DNA from: Lachnospiraceae bacterium
GTDB lineage: Bacteria > Bacillota_A > Clostridia > Lachnospirales > Lachnospiraceae
Assembly (NCBI GenBank): GCA_017435025.1
Contig: JAFSFU010000250.1
Coordinates: 1-17,451 of the forward strand
Length of the DNA stretch: 17,451 bases
Reading direction: 5' to 3'
Position 1 is the first letter of the stretch. Each line of letters begins with the position of its first letter. Made by a program: the position numbers and the translations under genes. A model generated the notes under the pieces. The model was not told the origin of the DNA and made no database searches. It worked only from the letters and a program-made list of their open reading frames with translations. This document shows, in pieces, positions 1-7,172 of the stretch.

Positions 1-257
1 CAGATAAATACGGCAGATACCATGCAACCAACGAGGGACTCTGTTCCTGGTACGAGTTTGCATGTGAGATCTTCCGTGCAGCAGGTATGGATGAGGTAAA
101 GGTAACTCCGGTTACATCTGCAGAGTATCCGGCATCCAAGGCGAAACGCCCGATGAACAGCCGTATCAGCAAAGAAAAGCTTTCCGAGAACGGTTTCGAG
201 AGGCTTCCGGACTGGAAAGATGCAGTTGCTCGTTATTTAAAAGAAATTACCTGGTAA
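1..257 (+). CDS. rfbD: dTDP-4-dehydrorhamnose reductase, 3' end only
   Basis: The open frame enters from the left edge (first full codon at 3) and stops at TAA 255-257, giving the last 84 residues. They contain the RmlD C-terminal pattern: YHATNEGLCSWYEFA, then EYPASKAKRPMNSRIS, then a Leu-Pro-x-Trp-x-x-Ala segment just before the end. RmlD reduces dTDP-4-dehydro-L-rhamnose to dTDP-L-rhamnose with NAD(P)H in the cytoplasm, the last step of rhamnose donor synthesis for cell-wall or capsular polysaccharides. The N-terminal Rossmann part lies outside the window. Base composition is clearly more GC-rich than the genes directly to its right, so this is probably the edge of a separate transcription unit. 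Confidence 0.93.
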   Translation, partial: DKYGRYHATNEGLCSWYEFACEIFRAAGMDEVKVTPVTSAEYPASKAKRPMNSRISKEKLSENGFERLPDWKDAVARYLKEITW

Positions 258-259
258 GA

Positions 260-298
260 AACATTTATTGTAAAATCACCTATATGCGATTAAATGTT
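260..298. repeat. Short inverted repeat after rfbD
   Basis: AACATTTA (260-267) is matched by TAAATGTT (291-298), an 8-base-pair stem with a 23-base loop. No T-run follows, so it is a poor intrinsic terminator. It sits at the change from GC-richer to AT-rich sequence. It may be chance in AT-rich DNA. Confidence 0.25.
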
Positions 299-331
299 CA
301 TATATTATTGAATAAGTGAAAATAACAAAGT

Positions 332-2368
332 ATGAAGATGAAGAAAATTTTAATCATCAGTTTAATGTTCATTTTTTTGCTCTGTTTAAATATAGTAGGG
401 CGTAAAATAAATATAACTATAGAGTATGCTGATCAGAAAAATAATGTGCCTTATGGACTTACCACATTATATTTTGATAATGGTAATGGATTTGAAGAAA
501 AGGATAGTGTTTATGAAGAGATTCAAGACATGACAGTTCATTATTCATTTCATCCATTGGGCATTATAAAGGGACTTCGTATTATTCCGATGCGTGATGG
601 ACTTACAGAAACGTATATAGACAAATTGTCGCTTTATATTGATGATATATTAGTTGAAGAAATAGAAGGGGAAGAATTCTATGCTTCAATAGCTAAGAAC
701 GAAAGTGCAGCTCAAATAGAGTATATTGACGATTGCATACTGGTTAAATATAAAGAATCGGAACCTTGGCCATATATAAATCTAAATTACAAGACTTGTC
801 TTTTAGCCAATAGTTTTTCTTGGAATACATGCGTAAAAACAATTTTATGTTTGGTTATATTATTTTTACCGATAGGAATTAAAAAAGTTGTAAAGCACAA
901 CATAATTAAGAAAAAGAACATTGTAGAACCAAAACAAAAACTCGCAGTTTTTATGGTTACTCTTTTAATATTATGGTTTTTACAAAAATGGCTAAATATT
1001 TATTTAGTAGTTGTCTTGTGGTTGCTACCATATTTATTTTATAGTTATGAAGAACGGAAAAATGAACGATGTAATTGGATTAGTATATTAGCTTTCGGTA
1101 TTGTATCGATTGCAATTACTTTTTCGTGTGAAACAATTAGTAGTTTGTGGACTGTAAAGGATTATGAGTGGAATATCGATTATATTATTTTGATAGTATT
1201 CTCATGGATTGGTACGAGCGTAATTGAGAGTATTTTATCCTCTTGTTCAAGAAATGATAAAGATAGCCAATTAATAAAGAACGATAGCATTATTGCCGAT
1301 GTATTAGTGATAGTAACGGGAATATTCACTCTTTATGAGATGATGAAATTTACTTTGACCACGCCTGCTTTTTACAAAACAATAATCACTGATTTAATAG
1401 GACGTATGATGACTCCTGTTTATTTAATGAATCTATTTTGGGGAGTTATATTTTTGACTGTATTATGCGGTTTTTTGGGGAAGGGGCTTGGAATATTCAC
1501 TTTTGGAATTGCAAGCTTGATTCTTATTATCGGCAATGCTATTAAAATTTATTACCATAATACATTATTGACACCAATAGATTTTTTACAAATAGAAGAG
1601 ATGTTCAGAATTGCAGAAAGTGTTATAGGTACCAATATGATTGCTTTGATAATATTGGTTATTATAGCTTTAGTTATAGTTGGATTTTGGACACGAAATA
1701 AATGGATTCATATTCTAAAACCTAGATTTAATCTTTTATATGTTGCAATTCCTGGAATTATTTGTATCGATTTAACATTTAAAGTAATTTCCTTTGAATA
1801 TGAAGATCGAGATGTATTTTATAAGGGATATGAAAATGAATTTGTCAATGAACGATACGATGGGGTTGTATTTTATAACCTTATTAATATATCAAAAATA
1901 AAAGAAATTTATATGGATGAGCCAGATAATTATTCTTATGAATATGTTCAAAATAAGATAAGAGAATTTGAAACTTATATTGATGGTTGTAAAAGTGAAG
2001 TAAGACCAAATGTAATTCTAATAATGGCAGAGTCTCTGTTTGATATTGAAAATGTGGAAGGATTGGCTTTTAACGAAGAAATTGAAACTACATTACAACA
2101 ATACGAAAGTGGAATGCTGATTTCACCAAGATATGGGGGATATACCTCGGCTGTCGAATATGAAGCATTAACAGGATTAAGTCTGATTTTTTATCCATCA
2201 GCATTAGTTCCTTATACAACATATTTTAATCAAGTAGATAAATCTATACCATCTATTGCACATGAGTTTAAAAATAACGGGTATGAGACATATGCAATAC
2301 ATCCCAATGACAAGACCTTTTATAATCGCGATATTGCATATCAAATGTTAGGATTTGATGAATTTTAG
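332..2368 (+). CDS. LTA-synthase-like protein, N-terminal fragment (678 aa)
   Basis: An N-terminal hydrophobic anchor (residues about 5-23) is followed by a soluble, probably extracytoplasmic stretch (about 25-160), then about eight to ten hydrophobic helices between 165 and 490. The start of a sulfatase-like catalytic domain follows from about 550, with PNVILIMAES and GGYTSAVEYE. The extra ectodomain before the helix bundle is unlike staphylococcal LtaS, which has five helices and then the catalytic domain; it resembles larger family members from Clostridia. The start could be ATG 332 or ATG 338. Neither has a convincing Shine-Dalgarno sequence. Codons are strongly AT-biased. The protein ends at a premature TAG. 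Confidence 0.75.
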   Translation: MKMKKILIISLMFIFLLCLNIVGRKINITIEYADQKNNVPYGLTTLYFDNGNGFEEKDSVYEEIQDMTVHYSFHPLGIIKGLRIIPMRDGLTETYIDKLSLYIDDILVEEIEGEEFYASIAKNESAAQIEYIDDCILVKYKESEPWPYINLNYKTCLLANSFSWNTCVKTILCLVILFLPIGIKKVVKHNIIKKKNIVEPKQKLAVFMVTLLILWFLQKWLNIYLVVVLWLLPYLFYSYEERKNERCNWISILAFGIVSIAITFSCETISSLWTVKDYEWNIDYIILIVFSWIGTSVIESILSSCSRNDKDSQLIKNDSIIADVLVIVTGIFTLYEMMKFTLTTPAFYKTIITDLIGRMMTPVYLMNLFWGVIFLTVLCGFLGKGLGIFTFGIASLILIIGNAIKIYYHNTLLTPIDFLQIEEMFRIAESVIGTNMIALIILVIIALVIVGFWTRNKWIHILKPRFNLLYVAIPGIICIDLTFKVISFEYEDRDVFYKGYENEFVNERYDGVVFYNLINISKIKEIYMDEPDNYSYEYVQNKIREFETYIDGCKSEVRPNVILIMAESLFDIENVEGLAFNEEIETTLQQYESGMLISPRYGGYTSAVEYEALTGLSLIFYPSALVPYTTYFNQVDKSIPSIAHEFKNNGYETYAIHPNDKTFYNRDIAYQMLGFDEF

Positions 2369-2427
2369 ATAAAACCGCATTCGAATATTCTAAAGATAAT
2401 GTTGTTGCTGGAACGTTCTTAAAAGAT

Positions 2428-3021
2428 ATGCCTATTGCAGAGAAAATTACAGAGCTAATATCTACCAAGGATGAACCTGTATTTGCGTTTGCAACAACAA
2501 TAGCTGGCCATTATATGAAAGAAGACAGGTACAGTACTACAGAAATATTTGCCAGTCATGATTCTTTAAATACAATGGAGCTAAACGAAATTGAGCAGGC
2601 AGCAACCTCATATAAAGAGACTGATGATATGTTTCGATATTTAGTGGAGTTTATTAAAGCGAGTGAAGAGCCGACTCTTTTATATGTTTTTGGTGATCAT
2701 TTACCGCCACTACCTACCTGGAATAAATTAAATTATGCATCCAATTTTTATGAAAAATATGGAACAGTATTAGCTTCATATAGTAATTTTTCGGAGATAG
2801 TTATGCCCGAATATATGACTCCGAATCAACTTGCGGCGCAGCTTATGGTTGACTCAGGGATCTGCCATAGTAGTTATTATGATTATATATATTCATTAAG
2901 AAATAATTATCCAATCATTCATTCAGAATTACTGAATGATGAACAGCTATTCGATTTAGAAACTTACCATCTAATTCAGTATGACATAATGTTTGGTAAT
3001 CAATGGTTCTATAAAAGATGA
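2428..3021 (+). CDS. LTA-synthase-like protein, C-terminal fragment (197 aa from first ATG)
   Basis: This frame holds the remaining half of the sulfatase-like domain: FAFATTIAGHYMKEDRY, then LYVFGDHLPPLP with the conserved Asp-His metal ligands, then a C-terminal tail. The ATG at 2428 has no Shine-Dalgarno sequence upstream and falls inside the homologous domain, so it is unlikely to be a true start. The homologous reading continues upstream to about 2367. Without the upstream Glu and Thr the fragment lacks its nucleophile and any membrane anchor. The TGA stop at 3019-3021 overlaps the leader of the lipid kinase gene, suggesting one transcript. Confidence 0.65.
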   Translation: MPIAEKITELISTKDEPVFAFATTIAGHYMKEDRYSTTEIFASHDSLNTMELNEIEQAATSYKETDDMFRYLVEFIKASEEPTLLYVFGDHLPPLPTWNKLNYASNFYEKYGTVLASYSNFSEIVMPEYMTPNQLAAQLMVDSGICHSSYYDYIYSLRNNYPIIHSELLNDEQLFDLETYHLIQYDIMFGNQWFYKR

Positions 3022-3035
3022 TGAGGAGACCGAAC

Positions 3036-3917
3036 ATGAAAAACGCACTATTTATTTTCAACCCATCCTCCGGAAAAGCCAGAATCAAAAATCAATTATT
3101 TGATATTGTGCAGTTTTATACCCAGAATGGATATCAGGTTACTGTTTATCCGACACAAAAACCTAGAGATGGATATTGGTTTACGAAAGAACTTCGAACC
3201 GAATATGATTTGATTGTATGTAGCGGTGGTGACGGAACTCTGAATGAAATTATTTCCGGTTGTTTGGATTCTGGAAAGATTACGCAATTAGGCTATATTC
3301 CATCTGGTTCAACCAATGATTTTGCCAGAAGTATTGGGATTCCTTCTGAATTGGAGGAGGCACTTGATGTAACATGTAAAGGTACTGCCTATGGCATTGA
3401 TATCGGTCATTTTAATAATCAGTATTTTATCTATGTGGCTGGATTTGGAGCATTTACCAGGATTTCGTATTCAACACCGCAGAAGGCTAAGAATTCTCTA
3501 GGATATTTGGCATATGTGCTGGAGGGAATTAAGGAATTGACAGAATTGAGAAGTTACCATGTAATTATGGAACATGATTTTGGCGTGGTAGAAGGGGATT
3601 TTATCATGGGGTTTGTGATGAATTCATTTTCAATTGCCGGATTTAGAAGCCCGGTTAGTTCTTTTACAGAGCTAAATGATGGCTTGTTTGAGATTTTGTT
3701 GATTAAAAGTCCCGGCAATATTCTTGAACTACAGGAAATTATCACATCCCTGCTAAGTGGAAGTTTGGAATCCAAACATATTGTATGTGTGCGAACATCA
3801 AGTATTAAGATTCGTTCGGATTTGATGGATTGGACGTTGGATGGTGAATTTGGCGGACGATATGAAAATGTTGAAATCTTTAATATCAGACAGGCAATTC
3901 GAATTCTTAGTACATAA
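3036..3917 (+). CDS. Diacylglycerol kinase family lipid kinase
   Basis: A 293-residue cytoplasmic protein with the DAGK catalytic-domain motifs in order: an N-terminal FNPSSGKA phosphate-binding strand (residues 8-15), GGDGTLNE (64-71), PSGSTNDFAR (89-98, where many relatives have GTGNDFAR) and DGE near the C-terminus (269-271). These match the YegS/DgkB/BmrU group, which phosphorylates diacylglycerol or related lipids with ATP. I chose ATG 3036, not the earlier in-frame ATG 3018, because GAGGAG at 3023-3028 sits 7 bases before it. It follows the LTA-synthase-like gene by 14 bases and precedes pgsA by 17, so an operon is likely. Converting diacylglycerol released by glycerophosphate polymerisation into phosphatidate is the role the neighbours suggest. 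The true substrate is not proven by sequence. Confidence 0.9.
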   Translation: MKNALFIFNPSSGKARIKNQLFDIVQFYTQNGYQVTVYPTQKPRDGYWFTKELRTEYDLIVCSGGDGTLNEIISGCLDSGKITQLGYIPSGSTNDFARSIGIPSELEEALDVTCKGTAYGIDIGHFNNQYFIYVAGFGAFTRISYSTPQKAKNSLGYLAYVLEGIKELTELRSYHVIMEHDFGVVEGDFIMGFVMNSFSIAGFRSPVSSFTELNDGLFEILLIKSPGNILELQEIITSLLSGSLESKHIVCVRTSSIKIRSDLMDWTLDGEFGGRYENVEIFNIRQAIRILST

Positions 3918-3934
3918 AATAGGAGGATGCATTT

Positions 3935-4477
3935 TTGAATTTACCAAATAAACTGACGTTGTTACGCGTCTTTATGATTCCGTTATTTATTGTTGCGTTA
4001 TTGGTGAATGATGGAGAAACGACAATGTTTCGTTATATTGCGGCCGGTATTTTTATTGCGGCAAGTTTGACTGACTGGTTGGATGGTGCAATTGCACGGA
4101 AATATAATCTTGTTACAAATTTTGGAAAGTTTATGGATCCGTTGGCAGATAAGCTACTTGTGTGTTCTGCGTTGATTTGTTTGGTGGCGCTAGAACAATT
4201 TCCGGTATGGATGGTAATTGTCATCGTTAGCCGAGAGTTTATTATTAGTGGATTCCGTTTGGTGGCAGCAGAGCAGGGGGTGGTTATTGCGGCTAGTTAT
4301 TGGGGGAAATTTAAGACTGTTTCCCAGATGGCAGCAATTATTCTTCTTATCCTAAATGTGCCGTCTTTGCAGATGGTTACAAGGGCAGTTATGTGGCTTG
4401 CATTGATTTTAACCGTGGTTTCTCTAGTTGATTATATTATAAAAAATCATAAAATATTAATGGCAGGAGCTATTTAG
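3935..4477 (+). CDS. pgsA: CDP-diacylglycerol--glycerol-3-phosphate 3-phosphatidyltransferase
   Basis: A 180-residue membrane protein starting MNLPNKLTLLRV, as PgsA proteins do, with the complete CDP-alcohol phosphotransferase motif D-x2-D-G-x2-A-R-x8-G-x3-D-x3-D. The residues are D47, D50, G51, A54, R55, G64, D68 and D72, and about four hydrophobic helices are visible. It makes phosphatidylglycerol phosphate from CDP-diacylglycerol and sn-glycerol 3-phosphate. The start is TTG 3935, supported by a perfect AGGAGG at 3921-3926 eight bases upstream and by homology beginning at that residue. It lies between the lipid kinase and cdsA, so substrate producer and consumer are adjacent. A phosphatase to finish phosphatidylglycerol is not in the window. 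Confidence 0.93.
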   Translation: MNLPNKLTLLRVFMIPLFIVALLVNDGETTMFRYIAAGIFIAASLTDWLDGAIARKYNLVTNFGKFMDPLADKLLVCSALICLVALEQFPVWMVIVIVSREFIISGFRLVAAEQGVVIAASYWGKFKTVSQMAAIILLILNVPSLQMVTRAVMWLALILTVVSLVDYIIKNHKILMAGAI

Positions 4478-4497
4478 TAGAAGGCTTAGGGTGGATT

Positions 4498-5298
4498 ATG
4501 CTAAAGACACGTGTAATTAGTGGGATTATATTGATCATTTTTATGTTGCTCATTACTATTTTAGGAGGAAATACTTTTTCCTTTACGATGGCGACACTAT
4601 CTTTAGGGGGTCTGTATGAGTTATATCATTGCGCAAAACTAGAAAAGACGACACTAGCAATTTGTGGATATGCAATGACGGTTGCATTCTGGACAATCAA
4701 TCTTACCATATCGGATAAATATAATTTTTTAATGTCGATTCTCACAATGACAATGTTGTCCGTTGTGTATGTTATTCAATTTAGAATTTACAAACTGGAT
4801 GAAGTAGTGTTGATTTTCTTTGGATATGATTATTTGATTGGAATGTTTTACTTTCTCCAAAAAGTTCGGATATCAGAAAATGGAATTGGATTAATGCTAT
4901 TATTGATAATCGGAACTTGGGGATGTGATACTTGTGCTTATTTTACTGGTAGATTATTAGGGAAAAGAAAGCTGGCCTCTGTTTTGAGTCCTAAGAAAAC
5001 TGTTGAAGGTGCAGTAGGAGGAGTGGTAGGAGCAGTATTATTGGGGATTATTTGCTCCTATGTTTTTCCGAGGTTAATAGTTTCTAACATTCCAAGTAGT
5101 ATTTTTTGTGTGATGGTTTGTTTTACAATTTCGATAGTATCTCAGTTTGGTGATTTGACAGCATCTGCGATAAAGCGTAATTTTGCGGTAAAGGATTACG
5201 GGAAATTGATTCCTGGTCATGGCGGCATTTTGGATCGTTTTGATAGTTTAATGTTTTCAGCACCGATTATGTATTTAATAGCTCTGGTTTTTGCCTAG
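4498..5298 (+). CDS. cdsA: Phosphatidate cytidylyltransferase (CDP-diacylglycerol synthase)
   Basis: A 266-residue polytopic membrane protein with many hydrophobic segments. It carries the CdsA C-terminal signature SAIKRNFAVKD followed by PGHGGILDRFD (residues 224-249), and before it the conserved WGCDTCAYFTGRLLGKRKLA and SPKKTVEGAVGG (141-175). It transfers CMP from CTP to phosphatidate, making the CDP-diacylglycerol used by PgsA next door. ATG 4498 is preceded by AGGGTGG at 4488-4494. The gap from pgsA is 20 bases and the gap to the next start is 19, so all three genes probably share a transcript. Composition is AT-rich like the upstream genes. Confidence 0.94.
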   Translation: MLKTRVISGIILIIFMLLITILGGNTFSFTMATLSLGGLYELYHCAKLEKTTLAICGYAMTVAFWTINLTISDKYNFLMSILTMTMLSVVYVIQFRIYKLDEVVLIFFGYDYLIGMFYFLQKVRISENGIGLMLLLIIGTWGCDTCAYFTGRLLGKRKLASVLSPKKTVEGAVGGVVGAVLLGIICSYVFPRLIVSNIPSSIFCVMVCFTISIVSQFGDLTASAIKRNFAVKDYGKLIPGHGGILDRFDSLMFSAPIMYLIALVFA

Positions 5299-5317
5299 AA
5301 GAAAAGGTGGTATAATA

Positions 5318-6262
5318 ATGCAGAAGAATAGTGATAAAATAATGAAAAGAACATCCTTAGTCATCATGGCAGCCGGTATAGGCAGTCGTTTCGGTGGCGG
5401 TATTAAACAATTAGAACCAGTGGGCCCAAGTGGTGAGATCATTATGGACTATTCCATTTACGATGCTTTGGAAGCCGGATTTAATAAGATTGTATTCATT
5501 ATCCGTAAGGATTTGGAGAAAGATTTCAAAGAAATTATCGGAAATCGCATTGAGAAGATTGCCCATGTAGAATATGCCTTCCAGGAGTTGGATGACCTCC
5601 CGGATGGTTTTGAAGTTCCAGAAGGAAGAAAGAAACCCTGGGGAACCGGTCAGGCAATTCTGGCAGCAAAAGATGTGATCCATGAGCCATTCCTTGTGAT
5701 CAATGCGGATGATTATTACGGAAAAGAAGGATTTCGGAGATTGCATGATTATATGGTCAACGAAATGAGCGAGGACGAAGATGTTCTTGATATGTGTATG
5801 GCTGGATTTGTTTTGGCAAATACACTTAGTGAGAATGGTGGTGTAACCCGCGGTGTATGTACGGTTGATGAGAACGGATGTCTGGAAAAAGTGACTGAAA
5901 CCTACAACATTTATCTGGACCGTGTAGGTATGCATGCCAGCAGCAACGATGGACAAGCAGTGTTGGTAAAACAGGATCAGGTCGTGTCTATGAATATGTG
6001 GGGACTTCCGGCAAAATTCTTAAAAGAACTGGAGAGCGGATTTCCAGAATTTTTAGCTAATGTACCGGAGGGGAATTTGAAAGCAGAATACTTGCTTCCG
6101 GTAATCATTGACCGGTGTATTCGTGAGAAGAAGGCGAAAGTTCATGTTCTTGACACGCCGGATAAATGGTTTGGTGTTACATACAAAGAGGATAAGCCGG
6201 CTGTTGTAGATGCAATCCGTAAGTTGATTGCGGATGGTGTTTATCCTGAAAAGTTATTTTAA
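5318..6262 (+). CDS. Sugar nucleotidyltransferase family protein
   Basis: A 314-residue soluble protein with the nucleotidyltransferase-fold signature LVIMAAGIGSRFGGGIKQ (residues 14-31), a PWGTGQAILAA segment (107-117) and VINADDYYG (127-135) with the acidic metal-binding pair. Family members join a sugar 1-phosphate or similar phosphate to an NTP, releasing pyrophosphate. The sugar and base cannot be told from sequence. ATG 5318 is chosen over the in-frame TTG 5291, which overlaps cdsA, because AAAGGTGG ends at 5310, seven bases before it. GC content rises relative to cdsA, suggesting a different history. Two genes further on is a probable sugar 1-kinase that could supply its substrate. A choline-phosphate cytidylyltransferase-like role (LicC) is a less likely alternative. 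Confidence 0.8.
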   Translation: MQKNSDKIMKRTSLVIMAAGIGSRFGGGIKQLEPVGPSGEIIMDYSIYDALEAGFNKIVFIIRKDLEKDFKEIIGNRIEKIAHVEYAFQELDDLPDGFEVPEGRKKPWGTGQAILAAKDVIHEPFLVINADDYYGKEGFRRLHDYMVNEMSEDEDVLDMCMAGFVLANTLSENGGVTRGVCTVDENGCLEKVTETYNIYLDRVGMHASSNDGQAVLVKQDQVVSMNMWGLPAKFLKELESGFPEFLANVPEGNLKAEYLLPVIIDRCIREKKAKVHVLDTPDKWFGVTYKEDKPAVVDAIRKLIADGVYPEKLF

Positions 6263-6311
6263 TACCTGTATACACAACAAAAAAATTATGTTATATTGGG
6301 TACAGAAATAA

Positions 6312-6333
6312 GTTTAAACTTATAAGTTTGAAC
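6312..6333. promoter_or_regulatory. 22-base palindrome upstream of the terminator
   Basis: AAACTTATAAGTTT (6316-6329) is a perfect 14-base palindrome. It extends to 22 bases (6312-6333) with one G-T mismatch pair. It follows a TATATT element (6291-6296) that could be a -10 box, but no good -35 is seen. It could be an operator or a transcript hairpin. Confidence 0.35.
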
Positions 6334-6355
6334 CTGAATTTTTGTAACCACCATT

Positions 6356-6381
6356 GGCGGGAAGAAATTCCCGCCTTTTTT
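6356..6381 (+). terminator. Intrinsic terminator after the nucleotidyltransferase
   Basis: GGCGGGAA (6356-6363), a GAAA tetraloop (6364-6367) and TTCCCGCC (6368-6375) form a perfect 8-base-pair hairpin followed by six T (6376-6381). It separates the nucleotidyltransferase from the glycosyltransferase, whose Shine-Dalgarno sequence starts 13 bases later. It lies 94 bases after the upstream stop, so it may also act as an attenuator for a transcript starting in the gap. Confidence 0.85.
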
Positions 6382-6406
6382 ATCATAGGTCGAAGGAGGA
6401 ACAATG

Positions 6407-7162
6407 ATGCTGAACCAAACAAATGAAATTCTAGTATCCGTCATTATTCCTGCATATAATTGTGAAAAATATATTAGCAAAGCTATTTATTCAGCTTTAT
6501 CCCAGGATGTGCCTTTGGAGGTGTTGGTACTCAATGACTGTGCGACGGACGGAACAGAGGCGGCAGTACGGCCTTATCTGGACAATCCGGAGGTGCGATA
6601 TATAAAGAATGAGCAAAATATGGGCGTGGCGAAGACTAGAAATCGCGGTGTGCAGCTGGCCCGTGGTAAATATGTTGCCTTCCTGGATTCCGATGACTGG
6701 TGGGAACATGATAAGCTGAAGAAACAGCTGGCACGGATTGAGGCAGAGAAGGTAGTCCTTTGCTGTACCGGCCGTGATCTGATGAATCCGGATGGCAGTT
6801 TTATGGGCAAATACATTCCTGTCAGTGAAAAAATTACATATCGCAGTCTTTTGAAGCATAACTGCATCAACTGTTCATCGGTGCTGCTGCGGCGCGATGT
6901 GGCGCTGGAGTTCCCGATGGATTATGAGGATAGCCATGAAGACTATATTACATGGCTGAAGATTCTGAAGAAGTATGGTTGTGCCTGTGGCATCGATGAG
7001 CCGTTGTTGAAATATCGTCTGAGCACGACGGGAAAGTCCGGCAGTAAGTTTAAGTCTGCCGGTATGACATGGAAGGTATACCGCTATATGGGGTTCGGAC
7101 CGGTGAAGTCATTGATCTGTTTTTGCAGCTATGCCATCCATGGATTATGGAAGTATCGTTAG
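6407..7162 (+). CDS. Family 2 glycosyltransferase
   Basis: A 251-residue protein with a GT-A fold N-terminal half: VSVIIPAYNCEKYISKAIYSAL (from residue 10; the core is IIPAYN), VLNDCATDGT (41-50), an NxGVAKTRNRG segment (71-81) and the metal/nucleotide-binding FLDSDD (92-97). A WLKILKKYG segment follows in the acceptor half. Such enzymes add a sugar from a nucleotide donor to a polysaccharide, lipid or protein acceptor on the cytoplasmic side of the membrane. There is no clear membrane helix. Two adjacent ATGs (6404 and 6407) are possible. AGGAGG at 6394-6399 is better spaced (7 bases) for 6407. Its stop overlaps the next gene's Shine-Dalgarno sequence, so the two are translationally close. 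Donor and acceptor are unknown. Confidence 0.88.
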   Translation: MLNQTNEILVSVIIPAYNCEKYISKAIYSALSQDVPLEVLVLNDCATDGTEAAVRPYLDNPEVRYIKNEQNMGVAKTRNRGVQLARGKYVAFLDSDDWWEHDKLKKQLARIEAEKVVLCCTGRDLMNPDGSFMGKYIPVSEKITYRSLLKHNCINCSSVLLRRDVALEFPMDYEDSHEDYITWLKILKKYGCACGIDEPLLKYRLSTTGKSGSKFKSAGMTWKVYRYMGFGPVKSLICFCSYAIHGLWKYR

Positions 7163-7172
7163 GAGTTTTTGA

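Larger units (their letters stand above)
332..3021 (+). pseudogene. LTA-synthase-like membrane phosphotransferase, split by a frameshift
   Basis: Two adjoining reading frames (332-2368 and about 2369-3021) together make one LtaS/alkaline-phosphatase-superfamily protein of about 896 residues. The first frame ends GFDEF-stop at TAG 2366-2368. The -1 frame continues without a gap as LDKTAFEYSKD. Restoring one T to the TTTT run at 2363-2366 rejoins them. Family knowledge: such enzymes move glycerophosphate from phosphatidylglycerol to a growing polymer outside the membrane. The expected active-site elements are divided. The first half has the metal-ligand Glu (MAES, residue 567) and the nucleophile Thr (GGYTSAVEYE, residue 605). 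The second half has the Asp-His metal pair (FGDH, 2695-2700). Neither half should be active alone. A sequencing error in the T-run is the main alternative to a real mutation. Confidence 0.8.

Noticed and set aside
2355..2372. Phase variation or programmed -1 frameshifting at the T-run
   Set aside because: The run is only 4-5 T long, too short for frequent slippage, and the codons GAA TTT TAG do not form a slippery heptamer with a stimulatory structure that I can see.
5411..5956. 181-codon minus-strand ORF inside the nucleotidyltransferase gene
   Set aside because: Shadow of a well-supported gene; no Shine-Dalgarno sequence or family motif.
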